5,022 nucleotides of DNA from Deltaproteobacteria bacterium (GTDB lineage: Bacteria; Desulfobacterota_B; Binatia; Binatales; Binataceae), in assembly GCA_021827465.1 (NCBI GenBank), contig JAKAVX010000256.1, positions 1 to 5,022 on the forward strand, read 5' to 3'. Of this stretch, positions 1-4,529 are shown piece by piece (within the stretch, counting starts at the first letter, position 1; each line of letters opens with the position of its first letter). The position numbers were made by a program, and so were the translations under genes. Under the pieces are notes generated by a model, which was not told the origin of the DNA, did not search any database, and saw only the letters and a program-made list of their open reading frames with translations.

Positions 1-190
1 CGACGATCGGAAAGCCAAGTTCGTCGAGCAGTCGGGTCGCGAGAGGATTCACCTTGCCGCGCGGATTGCTTCCCGCGCTGAATGCGCGAAACCGCCCGTC
101 GCCGTAACGGTTGAGGAGCGCTTCGGCCATGATGCTGCGCGCGGAATTCCCGGTGCAGAGGAACAGTACGTTGCGGACGCTGGATGCCAT
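1..190 (-). CDS. arsC: Arsenate reductase ArsC, thioredoxin-coupled LMW-phosphatase type (N-terminal 63 codons, cut by window edge)
   Basis: The visible N-terminus starts at ATG 190-188 and contains the phosphatase P-loop CTGNSARS, with nucleophile Cys12 and Arg18 in a C-X5-R arrangement. It is followed by [10 protein letters not shown] and [13 protein letters not shown], which are characteristic of low-molecular-weight protein tyrosine phosphatase-like arsenate reductases. These cytoplasmic enzymes reduce arsenate to arsenite with thiols relayed from thioredoxin, so that arsenite can be exported. The later resolving cysteines lie outside the window, so a plain LMW phosphatase cannot be fully excluded. 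The start lies only 4 nt after the arsR stop, and there is no strong Shine-Dalgarno, so translation is probably coupled to arsR in one leftward operon. The next genes (an arsenite exporter would be expected) are off the left edge. Confidence 0.9.
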   Translation of the reverse strand, partial: MASSVRNVLFLCTGNSARSIMAEALLNRYGDGRFRAFSAGSNPRGKVNPLATRLLDELGFPIV

Positions 191-194
191 CGGA

Positions 195-599
195 TTAGCG
201 ACTCGAAGAGGCTTTTGCGGCTTTCGATTTCTGCCCGGCAGAGCGCGAGCGCCGAGCCGGCGCACATTGCGCGCATCTCGCCGACGCGGTCTGGACGGGC
301 AGGCAGATTTCCGGCCTTCCGCCGCAGCAGTTCTCCGTCAGGTAGGAGAGCAGTCCGTTAATCGCCGGGTAATTCGCCGCGTAGATGATAGAGCGTCCCT
401 CGCGCCGGGCGGTCGCAAGGTTCGCGTGGCTCAGTTGGGCGAGATGAAACGAGAGCGTCGGCGCCGCGAGACCGAGCTTCGTGGCGAGATTGCCCGCGGC
501 AAGTCCTTCGGGGCCCGCCTGAACCAGCATTCGGAAGACCCTGAGCCGCGTCTCGTGGGCGAGCGCGGCAAGTTTCGCGACCGCGTCCAACTCTTTCAT
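195..599 (-). CDS. arsR: ArsR-family metalloregulator with C-terminal cysteine cluster
   Basis: This 134-residue protein has the ArsR/SmtB winged-helix fold: [16 protein letters not shown] at residues 10-25, a recognition-helix region [20 protein letters not shown] at about 42-61, and the wing [11 protein letters not shown] at 66-76. After the DNA-binding domain comes ENCCGG with Cys91 and Cys92, then Cys99, resembling the C-terminal Cys-Cys...Cys arsenite site of the AfArsR-type regulators rather than the helix-3 CVC site of plasmid R773 ArsR. Cys109 and Cys112 add a CXXC, followed by a basic Arg/Ser/Lys tail. It should repress its own operon with arsC and release DNA when arsenite or antimonite binds. 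The start ATG 599-597 follows an in-frame stop closely, so no upstream alternative exists. No clear Shine-Dalgarno precedes it. Confidence 0.92.
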   Translation of the reverse strand: MKELDAVAKLAALAHETRLRVFRMLVQAGPEGLAAGNLATKLGLAAPTLSFHLAQLSHANLATARREGRSIIYAANYPAINGLLSYLTENCCGGRPEICLPVQTASARCAQCAPARRSRSAGQKSKAAKASSSR

Positions 600-601
600 T
601 A

Positions 602-635
602 TTCATGAACTATCGAATATAGATTGGGAAATCAA
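602..635 (-). promoter_or_regulatory. Candidate arsR promoter/operator region
   Basis: This AT-rich stretch lies directly before the arsR start in otherwise GC-rich DNA. It holds a perfect 8-bp palindrome TTCATGAA (602-609) and next to it the dyad CTAT-N5-ATAG (610-622). ArsR repressors usually bind short AT-rich dyads overlapping their own promoter, so the position fits autoregulation. TATATT (621-616 on the minus strand) is -10-like and TTGATT (635-630) is -35-like, but they are not at standard spacing from each other, so the exact promoter hexamers are uncertain. Confidence 0.45.
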
Positions 636-724
636 GCGCGGGTGCGGGAGGCTGCCGCAGGCGAACGGGCACCCGATGCCTCAGTCAGCCCCCGCGATTT
701 CGATACGCCGGATTGACGGCGACG

Positions 725-773
725 GCGCGCGAACCCAGGGTTCGAGCGCGATCGCGACTCGGGTCTTCGAACC
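725..773. repeat. Strong hairpin with overlapping CGAACC repeats, 3' of the ClpX-type zinc protein gene
   Basis: Positions 725-736 and 738-749 form inverted arms of 12 bases with one mismatch (G729 against A745) around a single central A. The core CGAACCC-A-GGGTTCG is perfect. A second copy of TCGAACC at 767-773 can pair with GGTTCGA at 739-745 instead, so two hairpins are mutually exclusive. The element ends one base before the stop codon of the leftward zinc-finger gene and lies upstream of arsR. No T-run follows on either strand, so it is not a textbook intrinsic terminator. It may stabilise the mRNA end or insulate the two leftward units. Confidence 0.5.
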
Positions 774-950
774 TCAGTTCGACGCGGGCGGGGCCTGCCC
801 GTTCAATTTCTCGCGCTTGATTATGTCGACGCAGATATCCACGCAATCGCCGCAGATGTAGACGCTTTGCGCTCCGCCGGCGAGCAGATAGGTCACCTCG
901 TCCTCGTCTCTACCGCAAAACGAGCATCGAAGCCGGCCATCGGTGTCCAT
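774..950 (-). CDS. Stand-alone ClpX-type C4 zinc-finger protein (58 aa)
   Basis: The 58-residue product is almost only the zinc-binding domain found at the N-terminus of the ClpX unfoldase: [14 protein letters not shown] at residues 6-19, LLAGG, then [20 protein letters not shown] at 29-48. Cys9, Cys12, Cys33 and Cys36 give CX2C-X20-CX2C, with two more residues between the pairs than in typical ClpX. In ClpX this domain dimerises and binds adaptors and some substrates. Here the AAA+ ATPase part and the ClpP-binding loop are absent, and a short polar tail ends the protein. An adaptor-like or regulatory role is inference. ATG 950-948 was chosen over a longer GTG-start reading frame because homology begins right after it and a strong GAGGAGAGGG (964-955) precedes it by 4 nt. 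The longer N-terminal part reads as arginine-rich noncoding translation. Confidence 0.75.
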   Translation of the reverse strand: MDTDGRLRCSFCGRDEDEVTYLLAGGAQSVYICGDCVDICVDIIKREKLNGQAPPASN

Positions 951-954
951 ACGA

Positions 955-964
955 CCCTCTCCTC
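955..964 (-). promoter_or_regulatory. Strong Shine-Dalgarno for the ClpX-type zinc protein
   Basis: On the minus strand GAGGAGAGGG ends 4 nt before ATG 950. It is the strongest ribosome binding site in the window and decides in favour of the short 58-codon start. Confidence 0.75.
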
Positions 965-965
965 G

Positions 966-1001
966 GCGCGTGGGGTTACCTACGGTTCTGATACCACGCG
1001 C
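966..1001. repeat. 8-bp inverted repeat in the leader of the ClpX-type zinc protein
   Basis: GCGCGTGG (966-973) and CCACGCGC (994-1001) are perfect inverted copies separated by 20 nt. The left arm lies 2 bases from the Shine-Dalgarno of the zinc-finger gene, so in mRNA the stem would stand directly beside the ribosome site. It could be a leader structure or an operator. No clear promoter hexamers were recognised around it. Confidence 0.35.
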
Positions 1002-1030
1002 GCCTAAGCGAAGACACGCCTTCGCACCGC

Positions 1031-1213
1031 CTAATCGCGTCTCCAGGGCAGCACGAAGACCGTCACAAGCCCGATTAGGAAAAGACGAATGCCCGCCGAA
1101 CTGAGCTCGTAATCGGCAGGCCTGCCGAAAATCCATTCGAGCCAATCCAGCGTCTTCTCCATCACGTCCGGTCGCATCTTGGGCTCGCACGCGCCGATTC
1201 GAATCCGCGCCAA
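1031..1213 (-). CDS. Possible small single-pass membrane protein (60 aa), unknown function
   Basis: The reading frame starts at TTG 1213-1211, preceded by AGAAGGG (1224-1218) with a 4-nt spacer, and ends with TAG. The predicted product has a polar N-terminal half ([21 protein letters not shown] at about 19-39) and one hydrophobic segment, [18 protein letters not shown], at about 40-57, followed by RRD. This looks like a single transmembrane helix near the C-terminus with a basic end. ATG codons at residues 13 and 18 are alternative starts but have poorer ribosome sites. No family is recognised. It runs in the same direction as the ClpX-type zinc gene, 80 nt upstream of it, and diverges from the P450. 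The hydrophobic segment and ribosome site argue that it is real, but its short length leaves doubt. Confidence 0.4.
   Translation of the reverse strand: MARIRIGACEPKMRPDVMEKTLDWLEWIFGRPADYELSSAGIRLFLIGLVTVFVLPWRRD
1191..1210. repeat. 20-bp near-perfect palindrome
   Basis: The arms GCGCCGATTC and GAATCCGCGC are mirror complements except for one C/C pair. The inner 10 bases GATTCGAATC are perfect. The element lies within the first codons of the possible 60-residue membrane protein if TTG 1213 is its start, or 14-33 nt upstream of the alternative ATG 1177. Its symmetry and length are those of a dimeric regulator site, but no regulator can be assigned. Confidence 0.4.
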
Positions 1214-1345
1214 CTGACCCTTCTATCTTTCAGCGCCTATCGCAACAGAGGTACGGCCAGCAACGACTTGCCCTCATGCGGCGGCGCGTGACTATGGTTC
1301 GCGGCCGAGGGCCATTTTCCGCGCATCTGCTCTGGAATCGATTAA

Positions 1346-1394
1346 CAGTTTGGATAAAAATCAGCCAAACTGGTTTCTGCATCGACCGGAAACC
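1346..1394. promoter_or_regulatory. Two consecutive inverted repeats upstream of the P450 gene (candidate operator or leader hairpins)
   Basis: CAGTTTGG (1346-1353) and CCAAACTG (1365-1372) are perfect 8-bp inverted copies with an 11-nt AT-rich spacer. Immediately after, GGTTTC (1372-1377) and GAAACC (1389-1394) repeat the arrangement, again with an 11-nt spacer; the second stem can extend to 8 pairs including one T-G wobble. The pair ends 2 nt before the ribosome binding site. The first spacer contains GATAAA, which is -10-like but has no good -35. The layout fits a repressor site over the promoter or an RNA structure controlling access to the ribosome site. This 192-nt divergent gap (1214-1405) holds nothing else recognised. 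Confidence 0.5.
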
Positions 1395-1396
1395 TC

Positions 1397-1403
1397 GAGG
1401 GAG
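1397..1403 (+). promoter_or_regulatory. Ribosome binding site of the P450 gene
   Basis: GAGGGAG lies just before ATG 1406, with the GAGG core 5 nt away. It fixes the start of the P450 and sits directly against the second upstream inverted repeat. Confidence 0.65.
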
Positions 1404-1405
1404 CC

Positions 1406-2629
1406 ATGAACCTGGGCCAGGACTTCGCTTTCGACCCGCTGGATGAAGCTACTCGGCGGAGTCCCTTTCCACTGTACGACCGTGGGCGGCGTGAATTTCC
1501 CGTCTATGAGCATTGCGGACTGCCAGTGCTTTCGGTCTTTCGTTACGCCGACGTCGAAGCAATTTTGAAGGACGCCGAGACGTGGTCGAGCAACTTCGCC
1601 CGCTTCGTACAACCCTATCTTCTCGAACGCCCCGAACTTGCCGAGGAGATGCCGCCGTTTTTCGCCACCTCCGACGGCGAATACCATCGCCGCATGCGTT
1701 CGCTCGTCAACAAGGCTTTCACCGCAAGGATGATGCGCGCGCTGGAGCCCGCGATGCGCGCGGCGGTGGACGATCTGCTCGATAAGGCGATCGAGCAGGG
1801 CGAAGTCGACCTCGTGCCCGCGCTGACCGCTCCATTTCCGATCCAGGTCATCGCTCAACTGCTGGGAGTTCCAGCCGAGGACGGACCGCAGTTCCAAAAG
1901 TGGTCGCGCGAGCTGACCCAGAACCAGGTACAGGGCGTGCTCAGGCTTCCCGGTCCGGAGATGGTCGAGCGCCATATCGCGGCGACGCGCGCGATGCACG
2001 CCTATTAGACGTTGATCGAAGAGCGCCGCGTCAAGCCGCGCGAGGACCTGATCTCGGCGCTGGTCGCCGTCCAGCGAGATGGCGAGCACCTGTCATACCC
2101 CGAGCTGCTCCAGATGCTGACTGTGCTCCTGGTCGCCGGCAACGCGACCACCACGGCGCTCATCAGCAACATGGTGGTCGAGCTTCTGGCTCATCCTGAC
2201 GAGCTTGCCCGGCTGCGCAACGATCCGAGCCTGATACCGACCGCCGTTGATGAAGTGCTGCGTTTCGCCTCTCCAGTGCAAGCGATGCCGCGCCTGGCGG
2301 CGAGGCCGACCGAGTTGCACGGCCGGCGGGTCGAAGCGGGACAGTTCGTGCTCGTATGGATCGGCTCGGCAAATCGCGACCCCGCCGTCTTCGAGCGTCC
2401 CGATGAATTCGACGTAGGGCGCACCCATAATCCGCATCTGGCGTTCGGTATCGGACCGCACTCGTGTATCGGGTCGCTTCTGGCGACGCTCGAGGGATGC
2501 GTGGTGCTGCGCGCGATGCTGGAACGCACGCGGAGCTTCGAGTTTACGAACGACGAGCCTCTGCCGCTCCATTCGAGTTTCGTCGCGCGCTCGTACGCGC
2601 GGCTTCCGATGCGCCTCGTACCGGCCTGA
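1406..2629 (+). pseudogene. Cytochrome P450 (CYP) interrupted by an in-frame TAG at codon 201
   Basis: Read through the amber codon at 2006-2008, the frame gives about 407 residues, the usual size of a soluble bacterial P450 monooxygenase fed by ferredoxin. Visible motifs (numbered through the stop) are the C-helix H94-x3-R98, I-helix AGNATTT at 244-250, K-helix EVLR at 283-286, NRDPAVFERPDEFDVGR before the heme, and heme loop FGIGPHSCIG with thiolate Cys354. The stop falls after MHAY and before TLIEERR, a linker between helices, and both halves stay well conserved and in frame. Without readthrough only a 200-residue fragment without heme ligand is made. No ribosome site precedes the second half. 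The I-helix acid that normally precedes Thr248 is Ala247. Neighbouring lipid-type genes suggest a hydrophobic substrate, which is inference. It may be a young pseudogene or a sequence error. Confidence 0.88.
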
Positions 2630-2761
2630 AACTCCCGCAGCCGAGAAAAGCGCCATCGGACAAGAGCAATCGTCGGACCGCGCCAGCGTCGTCAGCGGAC
2701 CTTTCTCACTCAATCGGAAGGGCTCGCACGACTCGCGGCCGGGGGCCGAGCCTCCGCCTAC

Positions 2762-2920
2762 ATGGCGCCGGAGTTCTGTGTAATCGCTCAGATCGAAGGC
2801 ACGGTCCATGTCGGCGAAACCCCTGAGCGCCGCAAGCTCGGGATTTTGCCTCACCGGGGCCTGCGAACCGCCAGCGCCGGCCGCTTCAATCAGGATTCGG
2901 ACCGGGTCGGCGCCGAATAA
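2762..2920 (+). CDS. Doubtful 52-codon ORF, possibly a gene remnant
   Basis: The frame begins MAPEFCVIAQIEG and continues TVHVGETPERRKLGILP before ending at TAA. The first 32 residues read like a beta-strand-rich protein. The VGETPxxRR pattern reminds me weakly of the N-terminus of DUF3237 proteins, which would normally be about 150 residues, so this could be a decayed 5' end. No Shine-Dalgarno precedes the ATG, and the C-terminal third looks like random translation. It could equally be chance. Confidence 0.2.
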   Translation: MAPEFCVIAQIEGTVHVGETPERRKLGILPHRGLRTASAGRFNQDSDRVGAE

Positions 2921-2977
2921 AAGACCTGGCAGGTGCAGCCGGGAAGATAGATTGCTATACCCACAAGGAGAGCAGAA

Positions 2978-2984
2978 GAAAGGA
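2978..2984 (+). promoter_or_regulatory. Ribosome binding site of the acyl dehydratase gene
   Basis: GAAAGGA lies 13 nt before ATG 2998, longer than the usual spacing. A second purine run AAGGAG (2965-2970) is farther still. No other in-frame start lies near either one, so ATG 2998 is retained. Confidence 0.4.
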
Positions 2985-2997
2985 CTGCCTCAGACAG

Positions 2998-4155
2998 ATG
3001 GTAAATTCTGTACAGCGTTTCTCGGTAATCACGGACGAAAGCCTGGCTCAGCTCCGAACCCTCATCGACGTCCCGATAGAGGATTCGCTCGAGCCCTGGT
3101 GCTACGAAGCTACGCGCGACAATATCCGCCACTGGGCGCACGGTCTGGGAGATGACAACCCGCTGTGGTGCGATCCGCAGTACGCGGCAGGTACACGCTA
3201 CCAGCGGATCGTGGCGCCGCCTTCATTCATTTTCCCGCTCAATCGCACCTTCAGCGGATATGTCGCAGGACTGGCGGGAGTGCACGCAATGTTCGCCGGG
3301 ATCGACGTGACCTGGCACAAGCCGATGCTGCTCGGCGACCAGTTTGCGACCACGGTGCGGCTCAAGGATCTGGTCGAGCATCAGACCCGCTTCGCGGGGC
3401 GCGCGATTCAGCAGATTTACCGCTGCGAGTTTTACAATCAGAGTCACGAAAAAGTTGCGGAAGGCGACAGCTGGTGCTTCCGCACCGAGCGCGACACCGC
3501 CCGCGAACGCGGCACCAAGTACGCCGAGGTCAAGAAGAAAGAGCCGGCCTATTACACGCGCGAGGATTTGGCGAAGATTTTTGCGCTATACGAGGCCGAG
3601 GAAATCCGCGGAGCGACCCCGCGCTATATCGAAGACGTTCAGCCCGGCGACAAGCTGCCGGACATGGTCAAGGGCCCGATGACAGTGACCGGCTTCATCG
3701 CATTCGCCCAGGGATGGGGCGGGCTCTATATCCGTGCCAACAAACTCGCCTACCAGCAGCTTCGCAAGCATCCCGGCGTCGGCATCGCCAACCGGTTCGG
3801 CATCCCGGACGTCCCCGAGCGCGTGCACTGGGAAGACGACATGGCAGTGATGGTCGGCACGCCGGCAGCATACGACTACGGACCAGAACGATGCTCATGG
3901 ATGACGCACCATCTGACGAACTGGATGGGCGATGATGGGTTCCTGCGCCACATTCATGTGGAAATACGCCGCCATAATCCGGTCGGCGACACGATCTACA
4001 TCAAGGGTGAAGTGAAGCGCGTGTTCGAGGAAAAGGGAGCGCGGCTCGCCGAGATCGAGCAGACCGCCGTGCAGCAGGACGGAGAATTGTCGGTCCGCGC
4101 AAGGGCGATCGTAGAGCTTCCGTCGCGGGCACAACGCGGTCCCGGCCGCAGGTAG
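2998..4155 (+). CDS. MaoC/FAS1-like acyl dehydratase, double hotdog (385 aa)
   Basis: The protein carries two hotdog-fold halves. The first (about 15-165) has the FAS1-like dehydratase signature AHGLGDDNPLWCDPQYAAGTRYQRIVAPPSF at 47-77 and GIDVTWHKPMLLGD at 101-114. The second (about 208-375) has VQPGDKLPDMVKGPMTVTGF, the family block FGIPDVPERVHWEDDMA at 267-283, AYDYGPERCSW, LTNWMGDDGFLRHIHVEIRRHNPVGD, and a final beta strand. Relatives act on acyl-CoA or acyl-ACP thioesters, adding or removing water. The hydratase-2 motif GDxNPxH is present as G51-D52-D53-N54-P55-L56-W57, so the Asp is kept but the catalytic His is Trp, as I recall is common in this subgroup. Actual activity and substrate are therefore open. 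It follows the broken P450 on the same strand, but the 368-nt gap suggests its own promoter. The end RAQRGPGRR is a loose basic tail. Confidence 0.88.
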   Translation: MVNSVQRFSVITDESLAQLRTLIDVPIEDSLEPWCYEATRDNIRHWAHGLGDDNPLWCDPQYAAGTRYQRIVAPPSFIFPLNRTFSGYVAGLAGVHAMFAGIDVTWHKPMLLGDQFATTVRLKDLVEHQTRFAGRAIQQIYRCEFYNQSHEKVAEGDSWCFRTERDTARERGTKYAEVKKKEPAYYTREDLAKIFALYEAEEIRGATPRYIEDVQPGDKLPDMVKGPMTVTGFIAFAQGWGGLYIRANKLAYQQLRKHPGVGIANRFGIPDVPERVHWEDDMAVMVGTPAAYDYGPERCSWMTHHLTNWMGDDGFLRHIHVEIRRHNPVGDTIYIKGEVKRVFEEKGARLAEIEQTAVQQDGELSVRARAIVELPSRAQRGPGRR

Positions 4156-4298
4156 CAACCGAAAGCAACCAAAGTCGAGAGCGAGTCGATTCGTCAGCTC
4201 GATGCAGCCGAATTCGAGCGGGAAGAATGAACCGGAAGCGCCAGTCTTGGCCTGAGCGTGATCGACCGGCGGAAAAACTTCAACTTTAAGGGGTTTTC
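4156..4298. other. Intergenic stretch between acyl dehydratase and tRNA, with a small dyad
   Basis: The dehydratase (rightward) and tRNA (leftward) converge here. GCTCGA (4197-4202) and TCGAGC (4214-4219) form a 6-bp inverted repeat with an 11-nt loop. It lacks a T-run, so it is at best a weak terminator. Nothing else is recognised. Confidence 0.3.
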
Positions 4299-4375
4299 TG
4301 GCGCGCCCGAAGGGATTCGAACCCCCAACCCTCGGATCCGAAGTCCGATGCTCTGTCCAGTTGAGCTACGGGCGC
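4299..4375 (-). tRNA. tRNA-Arg(UCG) with encoded CCA
   Basis: Read leftward from 4375, all cloverleaf parts are present. The acceptor stem GCGCCCG (4375-4369) pairs perfectly with CGGGCGC (4309-4303). The D-arm is GCTC-AACTGGACA-GAGC, and the anticodon stem TCGGA/TCCGA encloses loop CTTCGGA with anticodon TCG at 4341-4339. A 5-nt variable loop and the T-arm with loop TTCGAAT follow. Discriminator G and CCA (4301-4299) are encoded. The T-stem has two G-U pairs at its outer end. It decodes CGA (and by wobble possibly CGG) arginine codons. It stands alone between the convergent dehydratase and the divergent TetR gene. Confidence 0.95.
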
Positions 4376-4444
4376 GCGCCCTAATTTTGAACCATTTTCC
4401 GGAACCAAAGTCCATCAGGCCCTGCGCCGGGGCCGCGACCATAC

Positions 4445-4455
4445 GTGTAGTACAC
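4445..4455. repeat. 11-bp palindrome GTGTA-G-TACAC
   Basis: A perfect short dyad lies between the divergent tRNA and TetR genes, 24 bp upstream of the TetR -35 element. It could be an additional regulator site, but a dyad this short can arise by chance. Confidence 0.25.
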
Positions 4456-4478
4456 AATATCGCCATTTAGTAGGCCAC

Positions 4479-4507
4479 TTGACTCATCGACGGGATTTTT
4501 CGATAAT
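4479..4507 (+). promoter_or_regulatory. Sigma-70-like promoter of the TetR-family gene
   Basis: TTGACT (4479-4484) and GATAAT (4502-4507) match the -35 and -10 consensus in five of six positions each, at the optimal 17-nt spacing, in an AT-rich patch of otherwise GC-rich DNA. Transcription should start near 4513-4515. This gives a leader of only about 15-17 nt before ATG 4530. Confidence 0.7.
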
Positions 4508-4513
4508 TTTATG

Positions 4514-4527
4514 ACTGACTGGTCAGT
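4514..4527. promoter_or_regulatory. Palindromic TetR-type operator ACTGAC-TG-GTCAGT
   Basis: Two perfect 6-bp arms flank a 2-bp centre, a pattern commonly seen directly before TetR-family regulator genes. It covers the predicted transcription start and ends 2 bp before the start codon, so binding by the encoded repressor would block its own transcription. The assignment to this TetR protein is inference from position and symmetry. Confidence 0.65.
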
Positions 4528-4529
4528 TT

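Larger units (their letters stand above)
2630..2997. other. 368-nt gap between P450 and acyl dehydratase
   Basis: No solid gene is seen here. The gap holds a GC-rich hairpin CGGCC-GGG-GGCCG (2736-2748) without a T-run, a doubtful 52-codon rightward ORF (2762-2920), and near its right end a possible extended -10 TGCTATACC (2953-2961) for the dehydratase gene. The -35 at the expected place is poor. No terminator with a T-run is visible after the P450. Confidence 0.5.

Noticed and set aside
111..608. 165-aa plus-strand ORF opposite arsR
   Set aside because: It is an antisense shadow of the recognisable ArsR protein, with no domain.
951..1190. N-terminal extension of the zinc-finger ORF up to a GTG at 1190
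   Set aside because: The extra 80 residues look noncoding and overlap the possible membrane protein, while the strong ribosome site at 955-964 supports the short start.
2006..2008. Pyrrolysine or reassigned TAG in the P450
   Set aside because: P450s have no known need for such a residue, the other clear gene here ending in TAG (the acyl dehydratase) ends there normally, and no supporting genes are in view.
1361..2089. Long minus-strand ORF (242 aa) opposite the P450 first half
   Set aside because: It is antisense to a clear P450 coding region, contains no recognisable domain, and is typical of GC-rich shadow frames.
2093..2854. Long minus-strand ORF (253 aa) opposite the P450 second half
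   Set aside because: It is mostly the complement of conserved P450 motifs, has no family resemblance, and its upstream part covers only the gap.
3165..3935. 256-aa plus-strand ORF inside the acyl dehydratase
   Set aside because: It is a +1 shadow frame, rich in Arg and Ala, with no domain; the overlapping frame has clear hotdog signatures.
4270..4298. Possible intrinsic terminator after the tRNA
   Set aside because: A T-run is present on the minus strand, but only very short AT-rich stems can be drawn before it.
4299..4375. tRNA as an integration site for a mobile element
   Set aside because: I saw no second copy of the tRNA 3' end and no integrase or phage gene in the window.
4194..4470. 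ORFs on both strands over the tRNA, with SSTGQSIGLRIRGLGVRIPSG-like and GAPEGIRTPNPRI-like translations
   Set aside because: These are the well-known false translations of tRNA genes; the cloverleaf explains the sequence fully.
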